Below, in pieces: positions 53,506 to 62,872 of a stretch of DNA of 64,000 bases. The stretch comes from Paenibacillus sp. FJAT-29882 (lineage in GTDB: Bacteria; Bacillota; Bacilli; Bacillales; DSM-1321): the NCBI RefSeq assembly GCF_001510645.1, contig NZ_LMVB01000003.1, positions 124,001 to 188,000 on the forward strand. Reading direction: 5' to 3'. Position numbers and translations under genes: made by a program. The notes under the pieces were generated by a model that was not told the DNA's origin, made no database searches, and saw nothing but the letters and a program-made list of their open reading frames with translations. Within the stretch, counting starts at the first letter, position 1. Every line of letters begins with the position of its first letter.

Positions 53506-54786
53506 TTGATTAATAATTGTAAAAAAGGTACATGGAGTTTGGTGTTTATGTTTGCCTTACTATTGGGTTTAATTCCCCCTTCTGCATCAGCAAATGATCT
53601 TGAACCCGTCCGCTACTTGGCGTTAGGGGATTCACTTTCGGCGGGTATGACGCCTGAGGCAGGAATTAGTAGTGGATATGCTGATTTGACTGCTGAATAT
53701 TTGAAAGGGAAAAATTCGCTGGCTGCATACTCTAAAGAATTTGCTATTCCTGGTTACACTACGCAAAACGTTTTGGCTGATTTAACAGTGAAGTCAGAAT
53801 TAAGGGAAGCAGTTAGACAGGCCAATTTAATCACCATTTCTGCTGGTGCGAATGATTTATTGAAAATTGCAAAGACTGACCCAGAGAAAAATATCCTCAT
53901 TCTAGATCCTGCTACTGTAAAGTCTACTCTTGGAACCCTTGCTAAAAACTACACGATGATTCTACAAACGATTAAAGAACTTAATCCAAATGCATCTGTT
54001 TATGTCATGGGTTATTACTTTCCATTCCCATACCTTTCTGATGAGCAAAAGCCGCAGCTTATTGAATTGACGAAAACACTTAATCAAACGATCCAACTAG
54101 CAACCGCCCAAGGTGCTACATTTGTACCGGTCTATGATAAATTTGGCGATGATACGAAGAAATATCTTCCGAACCCTGAGAATATTCACCCGAATCAAGA
54201 AGGATACCAATTAATGAGTGATGCATTAATTGCTACGATGACCAAAGCGAAGCCAACGGCAAATGATCTACCTAAGGGACATTGGGCTGAAAAGGAATTA
54301 AATATGCTTTTGGCTAGTAAAATACTGCATCTAGATAAAAAAGGAAACATCTATCCTGAACAGGCGATTACAAGAGCAGAAGTGGCGGGAATTCTGTATA
54401 ACAGCATCCCAATGACTAAATCAATCCCTGCTAATCCTGGATACAAGGATGTACCAGAAACTCATCCAGCTTATATGGCCATTGCAAAGCTTACGGAAGC
54501 AGGGGTTTTTACAAAAAGTGAATATTTCAACCCAAATGCACCATTAACTCGTATTCAAATGGCAAAGGTTATTACTACTGCATTTCAATTAAAAGGTGAC
54601 AGCTCATTTCCTTCGTACAAGGATATCACTGCAACCTATTGGGGAACACCGTATATCAATGCCATGACATCGAACAAAATTATGGTAGGGTATAAAAATG
54701 GAAGGTTCGGTGTGAATGATTCAACTAATCGAGCTCAGTTTGCAGTTGTACTGGCAAGAGTTCAAGCAATGCTAGCTAATCAATAA
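53506..54786 (+). CDS. SLH-anchored SGNH/GDSL lipase-esterase
   Basis: 426 residues from TTG 53506, which sits 10 nt after AAAGGAG and opens a clean signal peptide (to SASA29). ATG 53485 lies before that site and the longer frame to 53389 lacks one. Catalytic Ser43 in LALGDSLSAG, block III SAGANDLL, block V HPNQEGY near 245. It is related to the B. subtilis spore and extracellular GDSL esterases (YvcE/LipC type). Three SLH domains follow (about 258-425: KGHWAEKELNMLL, GYKDVPETHPAY, DITATYWGTPYI). It is the ninth wall-bound type of enzyme-SLH combination here. Substrate unknown. Confidence 0.9.
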   Translation: MINNCKKGTWSLVFMFALLLGLIPPSASANDLEPVRYLALGDSLSAGMTPEAGISSGYADLTAEYLKGKNSLAAYSKEFAIPGYTTQNVLADLTVKSELREAVRQANLITISAGANDLLKIAKTDPEKNILILDPATVKSTLGTLAKNYTMILQTIKELNPNASVYVMGYYFPFPYLSDEQKPQLIELTKTLNQTIQLATAQGATFVPVYDKFGDDTKKYLPNPENIHPNQEGYQLMSDALIATMTKAKPTANDLPKGHWAEKELNMLLASKILHLDKKGNIYPEQAITRAEVAGILYNSIPMTKSIPANPGYKDVPETHPAYMAIAKLTEAGVFTKSEYFNPNAPLTRIQMAKVITTAFQLKGDSSFPSYKDITATYWGTPYINAMTSNKIMVGYKNGRFGVNDSTNRAQFAVVLARVQAMLANQ

Positions 54787-54828
54787 CTTTGATTTATGCA
54801 ACTGTCACCATCCGAAAGAAACAGTAAA

Positions 54829-54865
54829 AAAATCCCCTGCCGAGATGCCTCAGCGGGGGATTTTC
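54829..54865 (+). terminator. Terminator after the SLH-lipase gene
   Basis: ATCCCC-GC-GAG / CTC-GC-GGGGAT stem, then TTTTC; A-run on the other side. Confidence 0.8.
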
Positions 54866-55041
54866 GCGGTTTCCTTTAAACCTCTCTATTTTTTTCAGTG
54901 GAGAAAACTAAAAAAGGGACAGGCTGAGAGACTCTGATTTCTGTGTTAGTAGGTTTAATTAACAGATCTGCGAAACCTGTCGAAGACGGTTAATGTATTA
55001 GATGTTATGAAAAAAACGAATAATCATAGCTCTTTTTCAGT

Positions 55042-55059
55042 GGATAGTGCCTGACCACC
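55042..55059 (-). repeat. Degenerate REP-like element
   Basis: On the minus strand GGTGGTCAGGCACTATCC. It shares the GG-TCAG-C-C-AT-CC pattern with the RAYT repeats. Weak palindrome, so this is tentative. Confidence 0.3.
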
Positions 55060-55110
55060 TGTTTCGGTTATAATATGTATGGATGTCTTGCAATTGAACA
55101 GGAGGGTATA

Positions 55111-56766
55111 ATGAAAAAAAAGGTTATTCTTATCTTTATCGTTCTTATTTTATTAATTCTACTAGTAAGCATATATTTCGGAAATATCGGCCAAAAAGCC
55201 GGTGATCCAACTAGCTCAGTAGAAGTGAACGTACCAAATGGGACAAGTTCTGTGAAAATTAGTTCAAATGAAACAGATTTGGGGATTACATATAACAAAA
55301 AGACGGAGATTCCACATATTCAGTCTACCGATCATCAGTACGTATATGATGTGAGCAATCAAAACCAATCTATTGGCAAATTGAAAGTGACGTTACGAGA
55401 ATTGGATAATGGAGATGTATTTATTTTTACAAAATTCATCAATACGAGTAAACGTGAATTTACAGCATCGGTTCAACTACCATTTACAGATACTCTATCA
55501 CATCATGAAATTAGATATGACGAATACGGCGAAGTAAAAAGAGAACATAATAACACATTCGGGACGGATCCATCTTCACACCCGATTGGCTTGTTAGAAG
55601 TGCAGAAAAACGACAAGTCCACGCAAACGGCTATGATCAGTAAAAATTATACTTCCTATAATAGAGAGAAAGATTATCCGAATGGACAGAAATCGACTGT
55701 TAGAGAATTTATTGAAGAACGGGAAAGCTATAAAATTTCAGATAGCAAGAATGAAACCTTTTTAACAACGGATATGAAAGTTCCAGCGCATGCTATTTCT
55801 GAAAGTTGGATTCTGTTATCTAATGAAAAGTTGTTTCAAGATCGAAAGAATATCGAGCAATGGTTTACTCGAAGTATTCAAGAATATACGACGATTAATA
55901 AATGGCTGACTGCAGATGGAGCATATTCGAAACTGCCATGGTCTGTAGAGCCAGGCTATAAACTGGCATTTGGTAGAAATCTAGGGAATATTCAGGGGAG
56001 TAAGTACTTGGATGAGTATAAGAAGACAAACGAAAGATACTTTTATGATTTAGTCATAAATTCTGTGGCAGATTTAGATGTATTTACAGATGGTGCCGTT
56101 ACGGCGGGAAATGTACCTGTGTTTAAAACCGAGTATACGAGTACTTGGTTGAAAAATGCATATGGAACCACTGCACCTTACATCGATACACGTCACAATG
56201 AAAACGTGGCCTTATTTTTAAAGAACACAGGTGAATTATTCAAAATCCCGCAACTAGCTTCAGCAAATCAGAAATATGCTGATTTTCTAGTCGAGCAAAA
56301 AAAGATAGGGAATGTAATCAAAATCAATGACTCTGGTTATTTAATTGCGGATTACTATGCAAAAGGCAGCAAGAAAACTCATGTTTCTCTGAACCACGCA
56401 CTTGGTGAAATGCGTTTTCTGATTGAAACGTACAAACAAACGAACGATAAGCGATACTATGATACAGCTATGGAAATCAAGCATGCTGTTGAAGATTTAT
56501 ATCCCGACTGGATGAGAGAAGATGGAGATATTTGGTATCAGATAAATGGGGAAAAGGTCTTTAATGGGCGAGACTATCCCTGGTTGACTTTAGTAGACCT
56601 CCTTTTGAGTCAGGAGCTTTTTGAAGAAGTAAACATAGAAAGAAGCGGAATCTTTGATTTGATGATTGAATCGAAATTAAAATACCTCGACAGCATTGAG
56701 CAACCGCTTAGAGAGGATATTTTGGAATTGGTTCAAAAGCAAGGGTTTGGTGAATTTGTCAAATAG
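55111..56766 (+). CDS. Membrane-anchored protein with alpha/alpha-toroid-like C-terminus, function unknown
   Basis: 551 residues from ATG 55111 (GGAGGGTATA upstream); earlier in-frame starts lack a site. One N-terminal hydrophobic segment (about 4-24) acts as uncleaved anchor or signal. Residues about 35-230 are beta-rich. Residues about 260-551 are helical with SLNHALGEMRFLIETYKQTNDKRYYDTAMEIKHAVEDLYPDW split over several helices, reminiscent of glucuronyl C5-epimerase C-terminal or six-hairpin glycosidase domains. WYQINGEKVFNGRDYPWLTLVDLL near 480 also fits such a sugar-binding toroid. I do not recognise the family with certainty. The next gene is a polysaccharide deacetylase, which hints at glycan modification. 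Confidence 0.75.
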   Translation: MKKKVILIFIVLILLILLVSIYFGNIGQKAGDPTSSVEVNVPNGTSSVKISSNETDLGITYNKKTEIPHIQSTDHQYVYDVSNQNQSIGKLKVTLRELDNGDVFIFTKFINTSKREFTASVQLPFTDTLSHHEIRYDEYGEVKREHNNTFGTDPSSHPIGLLEVQKNDKSTQTAMISKNYTSYNREKDYPNGQKSTVREFIEERESYKISDSKNETFLTTDMKVPAHAISESWILLSNEKLFQDRKNIEQWFTRSIQEYTTINKWLTADGAYSKLPWSVEPGYKLAFGRNLGNIQGSKYLDEYKKTNERYFYDLVINSVADLDVFTDGAVTAGNVPVFKTEYTSTWLKNAYGTTAPYIDTRHNENVALFLKNTGELFKIPQLASANQKYADFLVEQKKIGNVIKINDSGYLIADYYAKGSKKTHVSLNHALGEMRFLIETYKQTNDKRYYDTAMEIKHAVEDLYPDWMREDGDIWYQINGEKVFNGRDYPWLTLVDLLLSQELFEEVNIERSGIFDLMIESKLKYLDSIEQPLREDILELVQKQGFGEFVK

Positions 56767-56859
56767 GAGTAGCGATGGCGTTAACAAGCCTAATCTTATC
56801 CTTATATGCTTAATAACTAGGGAAAAAGAGGAAAATAAACGATCAGTTATTCCCACGAG

Positions 56860-56893
56860 GCATCACCTTATGAACAAGGTGATGCTATTTTTG
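56860..56893 (+). terminator. Terminator before the deacetylase gene
   Basis: GCATCACCTT / AAGGTGATGC perfect 10-bp stem with a TATTTTTG tail. Confidence 0.8.
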
Positions 56894-57044
56894 TGTGCAT
56901 TTTTACCTAATTCGCGAAGGAATTAACCTAATTTTAGAAAATAATTAATAATATATTCCATTTTGGTGGTATAATTACGCAGGTAATATCTACTAGGTGT
57001 AGTCTATTGATAATCTTGTATTTTAGAAGGGACAAAGAATCGTC

Positions 57045-58310
57045 ATGCATAAGTTAGTAAAAAGCATCATTATGGTAGCAATTGTCATGGGGATATGTTG
57101 GATTTCTACCCAAGCAGATGCTGCTGGTGTGAATCATATTAGAGCTGTTAAAGAGGCGCCTGTTTATAGTTTAGTAGGAAATGAGAAGATTGCTGTTGGC
57201 TCACTAGTATCTGGGCAGGAGTTTGCGATTGTATCATCAGATGCAAGCTACTATTATATTAAATTTGGCAACGGTATTGGATCTATCAAGAAGGCGGATG
57301 CTAAGACCGTCACGCCATCTAACGTACAAAATTCAGGCACTGTCGAACAAATTGCCAATTCAGTCTTGATCACAAAACGAAAAACGGTAATTTACGATAA
57401 TAAGGATAAAAGCAAGAAATCTATCGGAGTCATCAATACGAATATTCGTTATCCTTATTTTTCAAAAAACAAAGATTGGTATAGAGTTCAAATCGGAGAA
57501 AAAGTAGGTTTCGTTCCAGCCTCTAACGTGAAAGAAGATCCCGGAATTCCTGTATTAATGTATCATCATATGCTTGTTCAACCTGAATTAACGGAGTTTA
57601 AGGGGAATAATATGGTCGTACGCGTATCAGACTTTGAGCAGCAGATGGATTATTTAAAGAAAAATGGGTATCGAACAATTTCAATGAATGACTTGGAAAA
57701 TTACTTATTGCGCAACATGAATCTAACAGGAAACACAGCAGTGATTACGTTTGATGATGGATACATATCAACGATTACAGACGCCTATCCAATCCTAAAG
57801 AAACATGCCTTCAAGGCGACACAGTTCATCATTGGTTGCAGGGCGAATGCATATGCGAAACCTTGGGATGAAAATACCCTTCAATATGTAGGCCTTCAAG
57901 AAATGAAATCAACTACAGATGTATATGACTACCAACACCATACCTATTGTATGCATCTAAGAGAACCGGTTTCGCTTACCCCTTTTCTTATAAGTAAAAC
58001 CTATGATGAAATTTATCAAGATACTGAAAAAGGAAAGAGCCACATTGGACAAGTTTATGATGACCCATCTCATATTCAATATTTGGCCTATCCATGGGGA
58101 CAATATGATAAAGAAACAATCAGTGCAATAAAAAAAGCGGGAATTAAGCTTGCTTTCACAACAGAAACCGGCAATGTGAAATTGGGGGATAACCCCTTTA
58201 TATTAAAAAGACAAGGTGTCGCACCAAGACACAGTTTGGATGATTTCATCAATAAATTAAATGGAACGTACAAAGATCCTTTAGTAAACCCGATTAAATC
58301 ATGGGATTGA
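57045..58310 (+). CDS. Secreted polysaccharide deacetylase (NodB fold) with SH3-like repeats
   Basis: 421 residues, signal peptide to about QADAA. Two SH3-like or wall-binding stretches occupy about 27-165 (the second ends KVGFVPASNVKEDPG). The NodB domain runs about 166-410: VLMYHHM, then VITFDDGY with the catalytic base Asp and metal-binding Asp, YQHHTYCMH supplying the His metal pair, and LAYPWGQYD. This order (MYHH before FDDGY) resembles the IcaB/PgaB branch of CE4. It would remove acetyl groups from wall glycan or an exopolysaccharide. Single gene. Confidence 0.88.
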   Translation: MHKLVKSIIMVAIVMGICWISTQADAAGVNHIRAVKEAPVYSLVGNEKIAVGSLVSGQEFAIVSSDASYYYIKFGNGIGSIKKADAKTVTPSNVQNSGTVEQIANSVLITKRKTVIYDNKDKSKKSIGVINTNIRYPYFSKNKDWYRVQIGEKVGFVPASNVKEDPGIPVLMYHHMLVQPELTEFKGNNMVVRVSDFEQQMDYLKKNGYRTISMNDLENYLLRNMNLTGNTAVITFDDGYISTITDAYPILKKHAFKATQFIIGCRANAYAKPWDENTLQYVGLQEMKSTTDVYDYQHHTYCMHLREPVSLTPFLISKTYDEIYQDTEKGKSHIGQVYDDPSHIQYLAYPWGQYDKETISAIKKAGIKLAFTTETGNVKLGDNPFILKRQGVAPRHSLDDFINKLNGTYKDPLVNPIKSWD

Positions 58311-58628
58311 TTGAAGGATGGTGGAACTAGTAAGAAATATAAATCGAATAAGACTAGTAAGAAAACAGAACTGCGGAGAGAGATTTCCGCAGCTCCGTTA
58401 AGATAATTGGGAAATATCCAAAGTAGCAGGGATGGTTAAACGTACCAAATTTTGGATAATCCATTAAGACACATATAGTAGCCTCGTAAGTTCCTCCTAT
58501 CCTATAGCGTGTAAATTCTAAAGAAAACCTTATGTACCAAGAGATTTAGAGTTTAATAATCCATATTTCACTCGTTGAATTGTACTGTTATAATTGGCTA
58601 ATCGTTCATGCGCTGGTATAAGTTTCCG
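58311..58628. other. Gap before the second S-layer promoter
   Basis: Holds a perfect hairpin CTGCGGA / TCCGCAG (58371-58392) without a T-tail and a direct repeat ACTAGTAAGAAA (58326 and 58353). No gene seen. Confidence 0.5.
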
Positions 58629-58656
58629 TTGAAAATAATGAGATATTTGGTAAACT
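58629..58656 (+). promoter_or_regulatory. Promoter of the second S-layer gene
   Basis: TTGAAA-16-TAAACT, with TTTGGTAA at 58646-58653 as in the first S-layer gene and an inverted partner TTACCAAA just downstream. The leader is about 165 nt. Confidence 0.55.
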
Positions 58657-58769
58657 AAATATCGAGATGAAGAGATTACCAAAGTAATATAATCCATTTA
58701 TCTCTAAAATATACTTACTTACCAAATGTGGTGTTGCTAAATGAGGCACACCAACTTATTAAGTGACAT

Positions 58770-58818
58770 TCGGTAAATCTACCGACACATAATTAAATTT
58801 TTTATAAAACAGGAGGAT
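58770..58818 (+). promoter_or_regulatory. Leader hairpin and ribosome site of the second S-layer gene
   Basis: TCGGTA-4-TACCGA hairpin ends 42 nt before the ATG, then TTAAATTTTTTATAAAAC and AGGAGGATTT. Confidence 0.6.
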
Positions 58819-58826
58819 TTCACCCC

Positions 58827-61304
58827 ATGGCTTACAAACAAAATTCTTATCTTAAATTCGTTGCAACTGCAGCAACAGCTACACTAGTAGTAGGAGCAGT
58901 AGCACCTTTAGCATCTGCAGCATCTTTCACAGATGTATCAGATAAATATAAAGAAGCAGTAGACTTCGTAGTTTCTAAAGGAGCAAATGGTCTTACTGAA
59001 ACTTCTTTCGGAGTTGGCCAAAATATCAAACGTGTTGACGCTGCGGTTCTTCTAGTAAACGTATTAGGCCTTGATATCGAAGCAGCACCAGCTTCAGGAT
59101 TCACGGATGTGCCTAATCGTGCAGCAAAACATGTAAATGCACTTAAAGCAGCTGGAATCACTAACGGTAAATCAGCTACTAAATTTGACGCAAACAGCGA
59201 AATCACTCGTGGCGAATTAGCAATCTGGATCCAAGCAGGATTCAAACTTAAAGGCGAAGCAGACGTTGTTTTCACTGACGTAAACGATCGTTACAAAAAA
59301 GCAGTATCTGCATTAGTAAGCAACGAAATTACAAACGGAACATCAGCTACATCTTTCGGAACTAGCGCAACTGCAAAACGCGGTGACTATGCGATCTTCC
59401 TTCAAAGAGCAGCAAACGTTGATAAAGTAGAAGTACCTGAAGTTACTGGGGTAAGTGCGATTAATGCTAAAGAATTAGAGGTTAAATTCAACACAGCTGT
59501 TGATGCAACTGATGCTGCAATCACAACTAAATATGCTGTTGAAGGCGAAGATATCTCTAACGCAGTAGTTTCAGAAGATGGAAAGACTGTTACTTTAACA
59601 ACTGCTACTGAGTTAAAAGTTACAAACGCTAAAGTTACCGTTTCACCAATTAAAACTAAAGCAGATGCAAACGTTAAAACTGTTGAGTACAATACTTTAC
59701 TTACTTTTGCAGACACTGTAGCTCCGGTTGTTACTTCTGTAAAAGCTAAAGATACTACAGCAGTTATTACTTTTGCTGAGGAATTAAGTGCTGAAGGTAC
59801 TATCAGCTTAAATGGTGTTGCATTAACAAAAGATGCTGGTTACACAGTATCTGGTAAAACAGTAACAATTACTGGTTTAGAAGCAGAAAAATCATACAGA
59901 GTTGACGTTGTAGGTGCGAAAGATGTTGCTTCTAACACAGCTAACCCAATCGTATTAAACTTCACTGTTGAAAAGTCTCCTGTTGACAATGTTAAGCCAA
60001 CTGTAACAACTTCTGTTAACGGAACTGTTGTGACATTTGACTTCTCTGAAGAATTAAAACTTCAAAATGTTGATGGAGATGTTGGAAACACAGTAGCTGA
60101 GTACGCTAAGGTAACTGTTGGTTCTTACGGTACACCTTTCTACTTAACAGCTGCTCAACAAGATAAGAATGACAAAACTAAATTCACAATTAATGTAAAA
60201 GATGCTTTAGCTGGAAATGCATTTATTAATGCAGCAGTGAAAGTTGAAGGTTTCGCTGATGTAGCAAATAATGCTGGTGAAGCTTATACTTTCAATACAA
60301 CACTTCAAGCTGATAAAACTGCTCCTACGCTTGCATCTAGCTCATCTAAACTTTTAGTGGCTGATGATGCTAAAGTTGATACTGATAAAGACGTTGTTTA
60401 TTTAACATTCAGTGAGCCAGTTGCGGTAAAAGGTAACTTTAAGGTTCTATCTAAAAATGGAATTCTTTATACTAACGGTACTACTGTTGCTGTAAATACA
60501 ACATCTGGTGTTGATGTAAACGGCGATAAGAAAATTGAAGGTGCTGAGTTAAATACAGTAGCAATTTCTATTGATTTAGACAAGAATTCTACCTACTCAT
60601 TCGAATTAGCTGGTAATTCAGTTAAGGACCTATCAACTAATGCTATCATAGATGCATTAACAGTTAACTTAACTACTGGAGATTTCCAAGCTCCTGCTAC
60701 ACAACCAAAGGCAACTTTAACACTTGCAGCTTTAAGTCCTGTAGTTGCTGATGCAAATGCTAATAACGTATTTACTGTAGAATATGCTACTGAAGTAAGT
60801 ACATCTGCTCAAAATGTTGCAAATTACACATTAGGTGGTCAAGCGCTTCCTACTGGAACTCAAATTCAATTTGTTGATGGAACTAGCAAGGTAAAAGTTA
60901 CTCTACCAGTTGGTTCAATCGTTGCAAACGGAAGCTACTCTCTTGAAATTAAGAACGTAGTAGACAAAGATGGTAACACTTTAGTAGATGGAAAAGCTTC
61001 TGCATTTGTTCCACTTAAAGAAAGTGTAGTTCCTACTGCATCTAAAGTAACTGTAGTGGATAGCAAAACTTTCACTGTTGACTTCTCTGAAGCAATTGCT
61101 GACCAGGCTGCTGCAACAGGTCTAACTGTTAAGATTGCTGGTGCAACTGTAGCTCCTACAACTGCTGTTGCAACTGGTGGTAAACTTACTGTTACAACTA
61201 ATGCTGACTTTGCTTTAACAGATAGCATTGTAGTTGAATTCAAATCAGCTAACCTAGTTGATGTTAATAACAACAAAGTTAAAGACGGCTCTGTTTCTAA
61301 ATAA
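58827..61304 (+). CDS. Second S-layer protein with three N-terminal SLH domains
   Basis: 825 residues. The signal peptide (to about SAA30) and SLH region (to about 200) are nearly the same as in the 34634 product. The rest is made of other Ig-like, SbsC/CHU-like repeats: FNTAVDATDA, ITFAEELSAEG, FDFSEELK, YLTFSEPV and VDFSEAIADQ, each a bacterial Ig-like fold beginning with a (V/T)xFSE motif. There are no cysteines. High Ala/Thr/Val content and very clean codon use point to high expression. The two S-layer genes may be alternative or phase-dependent coats. It is followed by a strong terminator. Confidence 0.93.
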   Translation: MAYKQNSYLKFVATAATATLVVGAVAPLASAASFTDVSDKYKEAVDFVVSKGANGLTETSFGVGQNIKRVDAAVLLVNVLGLDIEAAPASGFTDVPNRAAKHVNALKAAGITNGKSATKFDANSEITRGELAIWIQAGFKLKGEADVVFTDVNDRYKKAVSALVSNEITNGTSATSFGTSATAKRGDYAIFLQRAANVDKVEVPEVTGVSAINAKELEVKFNTAVDATDAAITTKYAVEGEDISNAVVSEDGKTVTLTTATELKVTNAKVTVSPIKTKADANVKTVEYNTLLTFADTVAPVVTSVKAKDTTAVITFAEELSAEGTISLNGVALTKDAGYTVSGKTVTITGLEAEKSYRVDVVGAKDVASNTANPIVLNFTVEKSPVDNVKPTVTTSVNGTVVTFDFSEELKLQNVDGDVGNTVAEYAKVTVGSYGTPFYLTAAQQDKNDKTKFTINVKDALAGNAFINAAVKVEGFADVANNAGEAYTFNTTLQADKTAPTLASSSSKLLVADDAKVDTDKDVVYLTFSEPVAVKGNFKVLSKNGILYTNGTTVAVNTTSGVDVNGDKKIEGAELNTVAISIDLDKNSTYSFELAGNSVKDLSTNAIIDALTVNLTTGDFQAPATQPKATLTLAALSPVVADANANNVFTVEYATEVSTSAQNVANYTLGGQALPTGTQIQFVDGTSKVKVTLPVGSIVANGSYSLEIKNVVDKDGNTLVDGKASAFVPLKESVVPTASKVTVVDSKTFTVDFSEAIADQAAATGLTVKIAGATVAPTTAVATGGKLTVTTNADFALTDSIVVEFKSANLVDVNNNKVKDGSVSK

Positions 61305-61435
61305 TAAGCATTAACTGTTTTATGAAGGGAATTTAGAACTCACTGAAATTGCAAGATAAAGCAACTACACCTCAATTGTAACGAGTATATGCATTGCTCC
61401 CTTCATGCACATGCATTAATTATGAGGTGTAAAAG

Positions 61436-61466
61436 AAAAACAGAGAGCTGTTGCTCTCTGTTTTTC
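61436..61466 (+). terminator. Terminator of the second S-layer gene
   Basis: AAAAACAGAGAGC / GCTCTCTGTTTTT perfect 13-bp stem. Confidence 0.9.
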
Positions 61467-61539
61467 TTTGTTGAATGTACTCCACTTCCGAATCAAAAAG
61501 AAATATAAGTTTATATTATTAGAATGACTAATAACCTAG

Positions 61540-61572
61540 CCCTAATTCCTACTGTGGAGTTAGGGTTTTTTC
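61540..61572 (+). terminator. Second terminator in the gap
   Basis: CCCTAATTCC / GGAGTTAGGG stem with one G-U pair, then T6. No gene lies between it and the previous terminator. Confidence 0.75.
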
Positions 61573-61643
61573 TATTTGAGGAGGAGAAGGGATGTTGTAT
61601 TTTGATTGGTTTGTATGGAGAATGAAAAAGACGTTCAACATAA

Positions 61644-61661
61644 GGAATGGTGCCTGTCACC
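61644..61661 (-). repeat. REP-like element
   Basis: On the minus strand GGTGACAGGCACCATTCC: palindrome plus ATTCC tail, about 14 of 18 positions as in the RAYT repeat. Confidence 0.5.
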
Positions 61662-61727
61662 ACAAGGAATTTGTCGAGACTTATAGAATAAGAGAGTCTT
61701 AGACTGCTTCTTGTCTTGACCTTTGGA

Positions 61728-61770
61728 AAGCTCTGTGGAGAGAAAATCTCTACAGAGCTTTTCTTTTTTT
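61728..61770 (+). terminator. Third terminator in the gap
   Basis: AAGCTCTGTGGAGA / TCTCTACAGAGCTT stem, then a T-rich tail. Confidence 0.8.
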
Positions 61771-61851
61771 GTTTATCACTATCATTCAACATCTACATTA
61801 AATGGTAATATATCCCCTCTATCCCAATTCGAAATTTACTGTTAAAATCAC

Positions 61852-61868
61852 ATTACAAACATATTACA
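61852..61868 (-). promoter_or_regulatory. WalR-type box in reverse orientation
   Basis: The minus strand reads TGTAAT-ATGTT-TGTAAT, an exact TGTWAH-N5-TGTWAH repeat, 71 nt before the small SLH gene. Reverse boxes occur at WalR-repressed genes in B. subtilis. A -10-like TATAAT follows at about 61906-61911. Confidence 0.5.
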
Positions 61869-61938
61869 AGATCATATTAAATCAAGTAGAGTTTGTGGAA
61901 ATGATATAATAATAGAATTATAAAGGGGAGTATTTTTC

Positions 61939-62862
61939 ATGTTTAAGTCTTTCAAGCAATACATAGCAACAGCTGCAACTATTGTTTTATTGGCAACTGC
62001 TGCAGTACCTGCCTATGCAGAATCGGATTATGAGCCGAGCTACTCGTTTACAGATGTTGGTTCTCGTTATGCAGAAGCAGTAGACTTTTTGTATGCAACA
62101 GGAATCATTAATGGGATTTCTACGACTAAATTTGGTACAGGTCAAAATTTAACTCGCGGTGATGCGGCAGTGATCCTTGCTGATACGTTAGGGTTAGATA
62201 CAAAGAATGCGAAAAATGCAGGTTTTAAAGATACCTTTCCGCGTATTGCAGGTTCGGTTAACGCACTTGTAGAAGCTGGAATTGTTTCTGGAGTGACTGC
62301 AGATCGTTATGAACCAAAAGAACCATTAACACGTGGTGCAATGGCGAAGTTTTTGAATCTTAGTTTTGAACTTTCTGATTATGCAACCGAGACTCCTTTT
62401 TCGGATGTAGGTGGAGTATTTAAGGAACATATTGAAGCTCTTTACGGTTCTGGAATCGCATCTGGTAAGACCGCTACAAGCTATGGTACAAAACAAAATA
62501 TCAGTCGCGGTGACTTTGCTAATCTCTTATACAATTCAATAATGTTTAGCATAGATGATGAGTTTAGTAGCATCGTATCAGCGGATTTGATTGATTCAAA
62601 AACAATGCGTATCCATTTTGCAGAAGCAGTACCTGAAGACTATACGGCAGAGGATATGACTGAATATATGCTAATTATCGCGGAATTAGAAGATGGGCAA
62701 TATATAACGTCTGCCGCGAAAAATGGAGAACTTTCTAGCGATCGTATGTCATTAACCTTCACACATACGGATTTAGCTGGGGAGGCAGGTACTCTCTATA
62801 TCGACGATCTGGAGTTGCCGTTTAATTATAAAACGACTCAAGAAGTAACAGAAACTAATTAA
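61939..62862 (+). CDS. Small SLH-domain protein
   Basis: 307 residues, signal peptide to about AYA27. Three SLH domains (about 35-200: SYSFTDVGSRYAEAVDFLYATG, and the TRGDAA, TRGAMA, SRGDFA endings) resemble those of the S-layer proteins but are clearly diverged. A C-terminal acidic domain of about 100 residues starts SIVSADLIDSKTMRIHFAEAV, which looks like a single S-layer-type Ig domain. It could be a minor S-layer component or capping subunit. AAGGGGAG ribosome site before ATG 61939. Confidence 0.88.
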   Translation: MFKSFKQYIATAATIVLLATAAVPAYAESDYEPSYSFTDVGSRYAEAVDFLYATGIINGISTTKFGTGQNLTRGDAAVILADTLGLDTKNAKNAGFKDTFPRIAGSVNALVEAGIVSGVTADRYEPKEPLTRGAMAKFLNLSFELSDYATETPFSDVGGVFKEHIEALYGSGIASGKTATSYGTKQNISRGDFANLLYNSIMFSIDDEFSSIVSADLIDSKTMRIHFAEAVPEDYTAEDMTEYMLIIAELEDGQYITSAAKNGELSSDRMSLTFTHTDLAGEAGTLYIDDLELPFNYKTTQEVTETN

Positions 62863-62872
62863 TAGTAAAATC

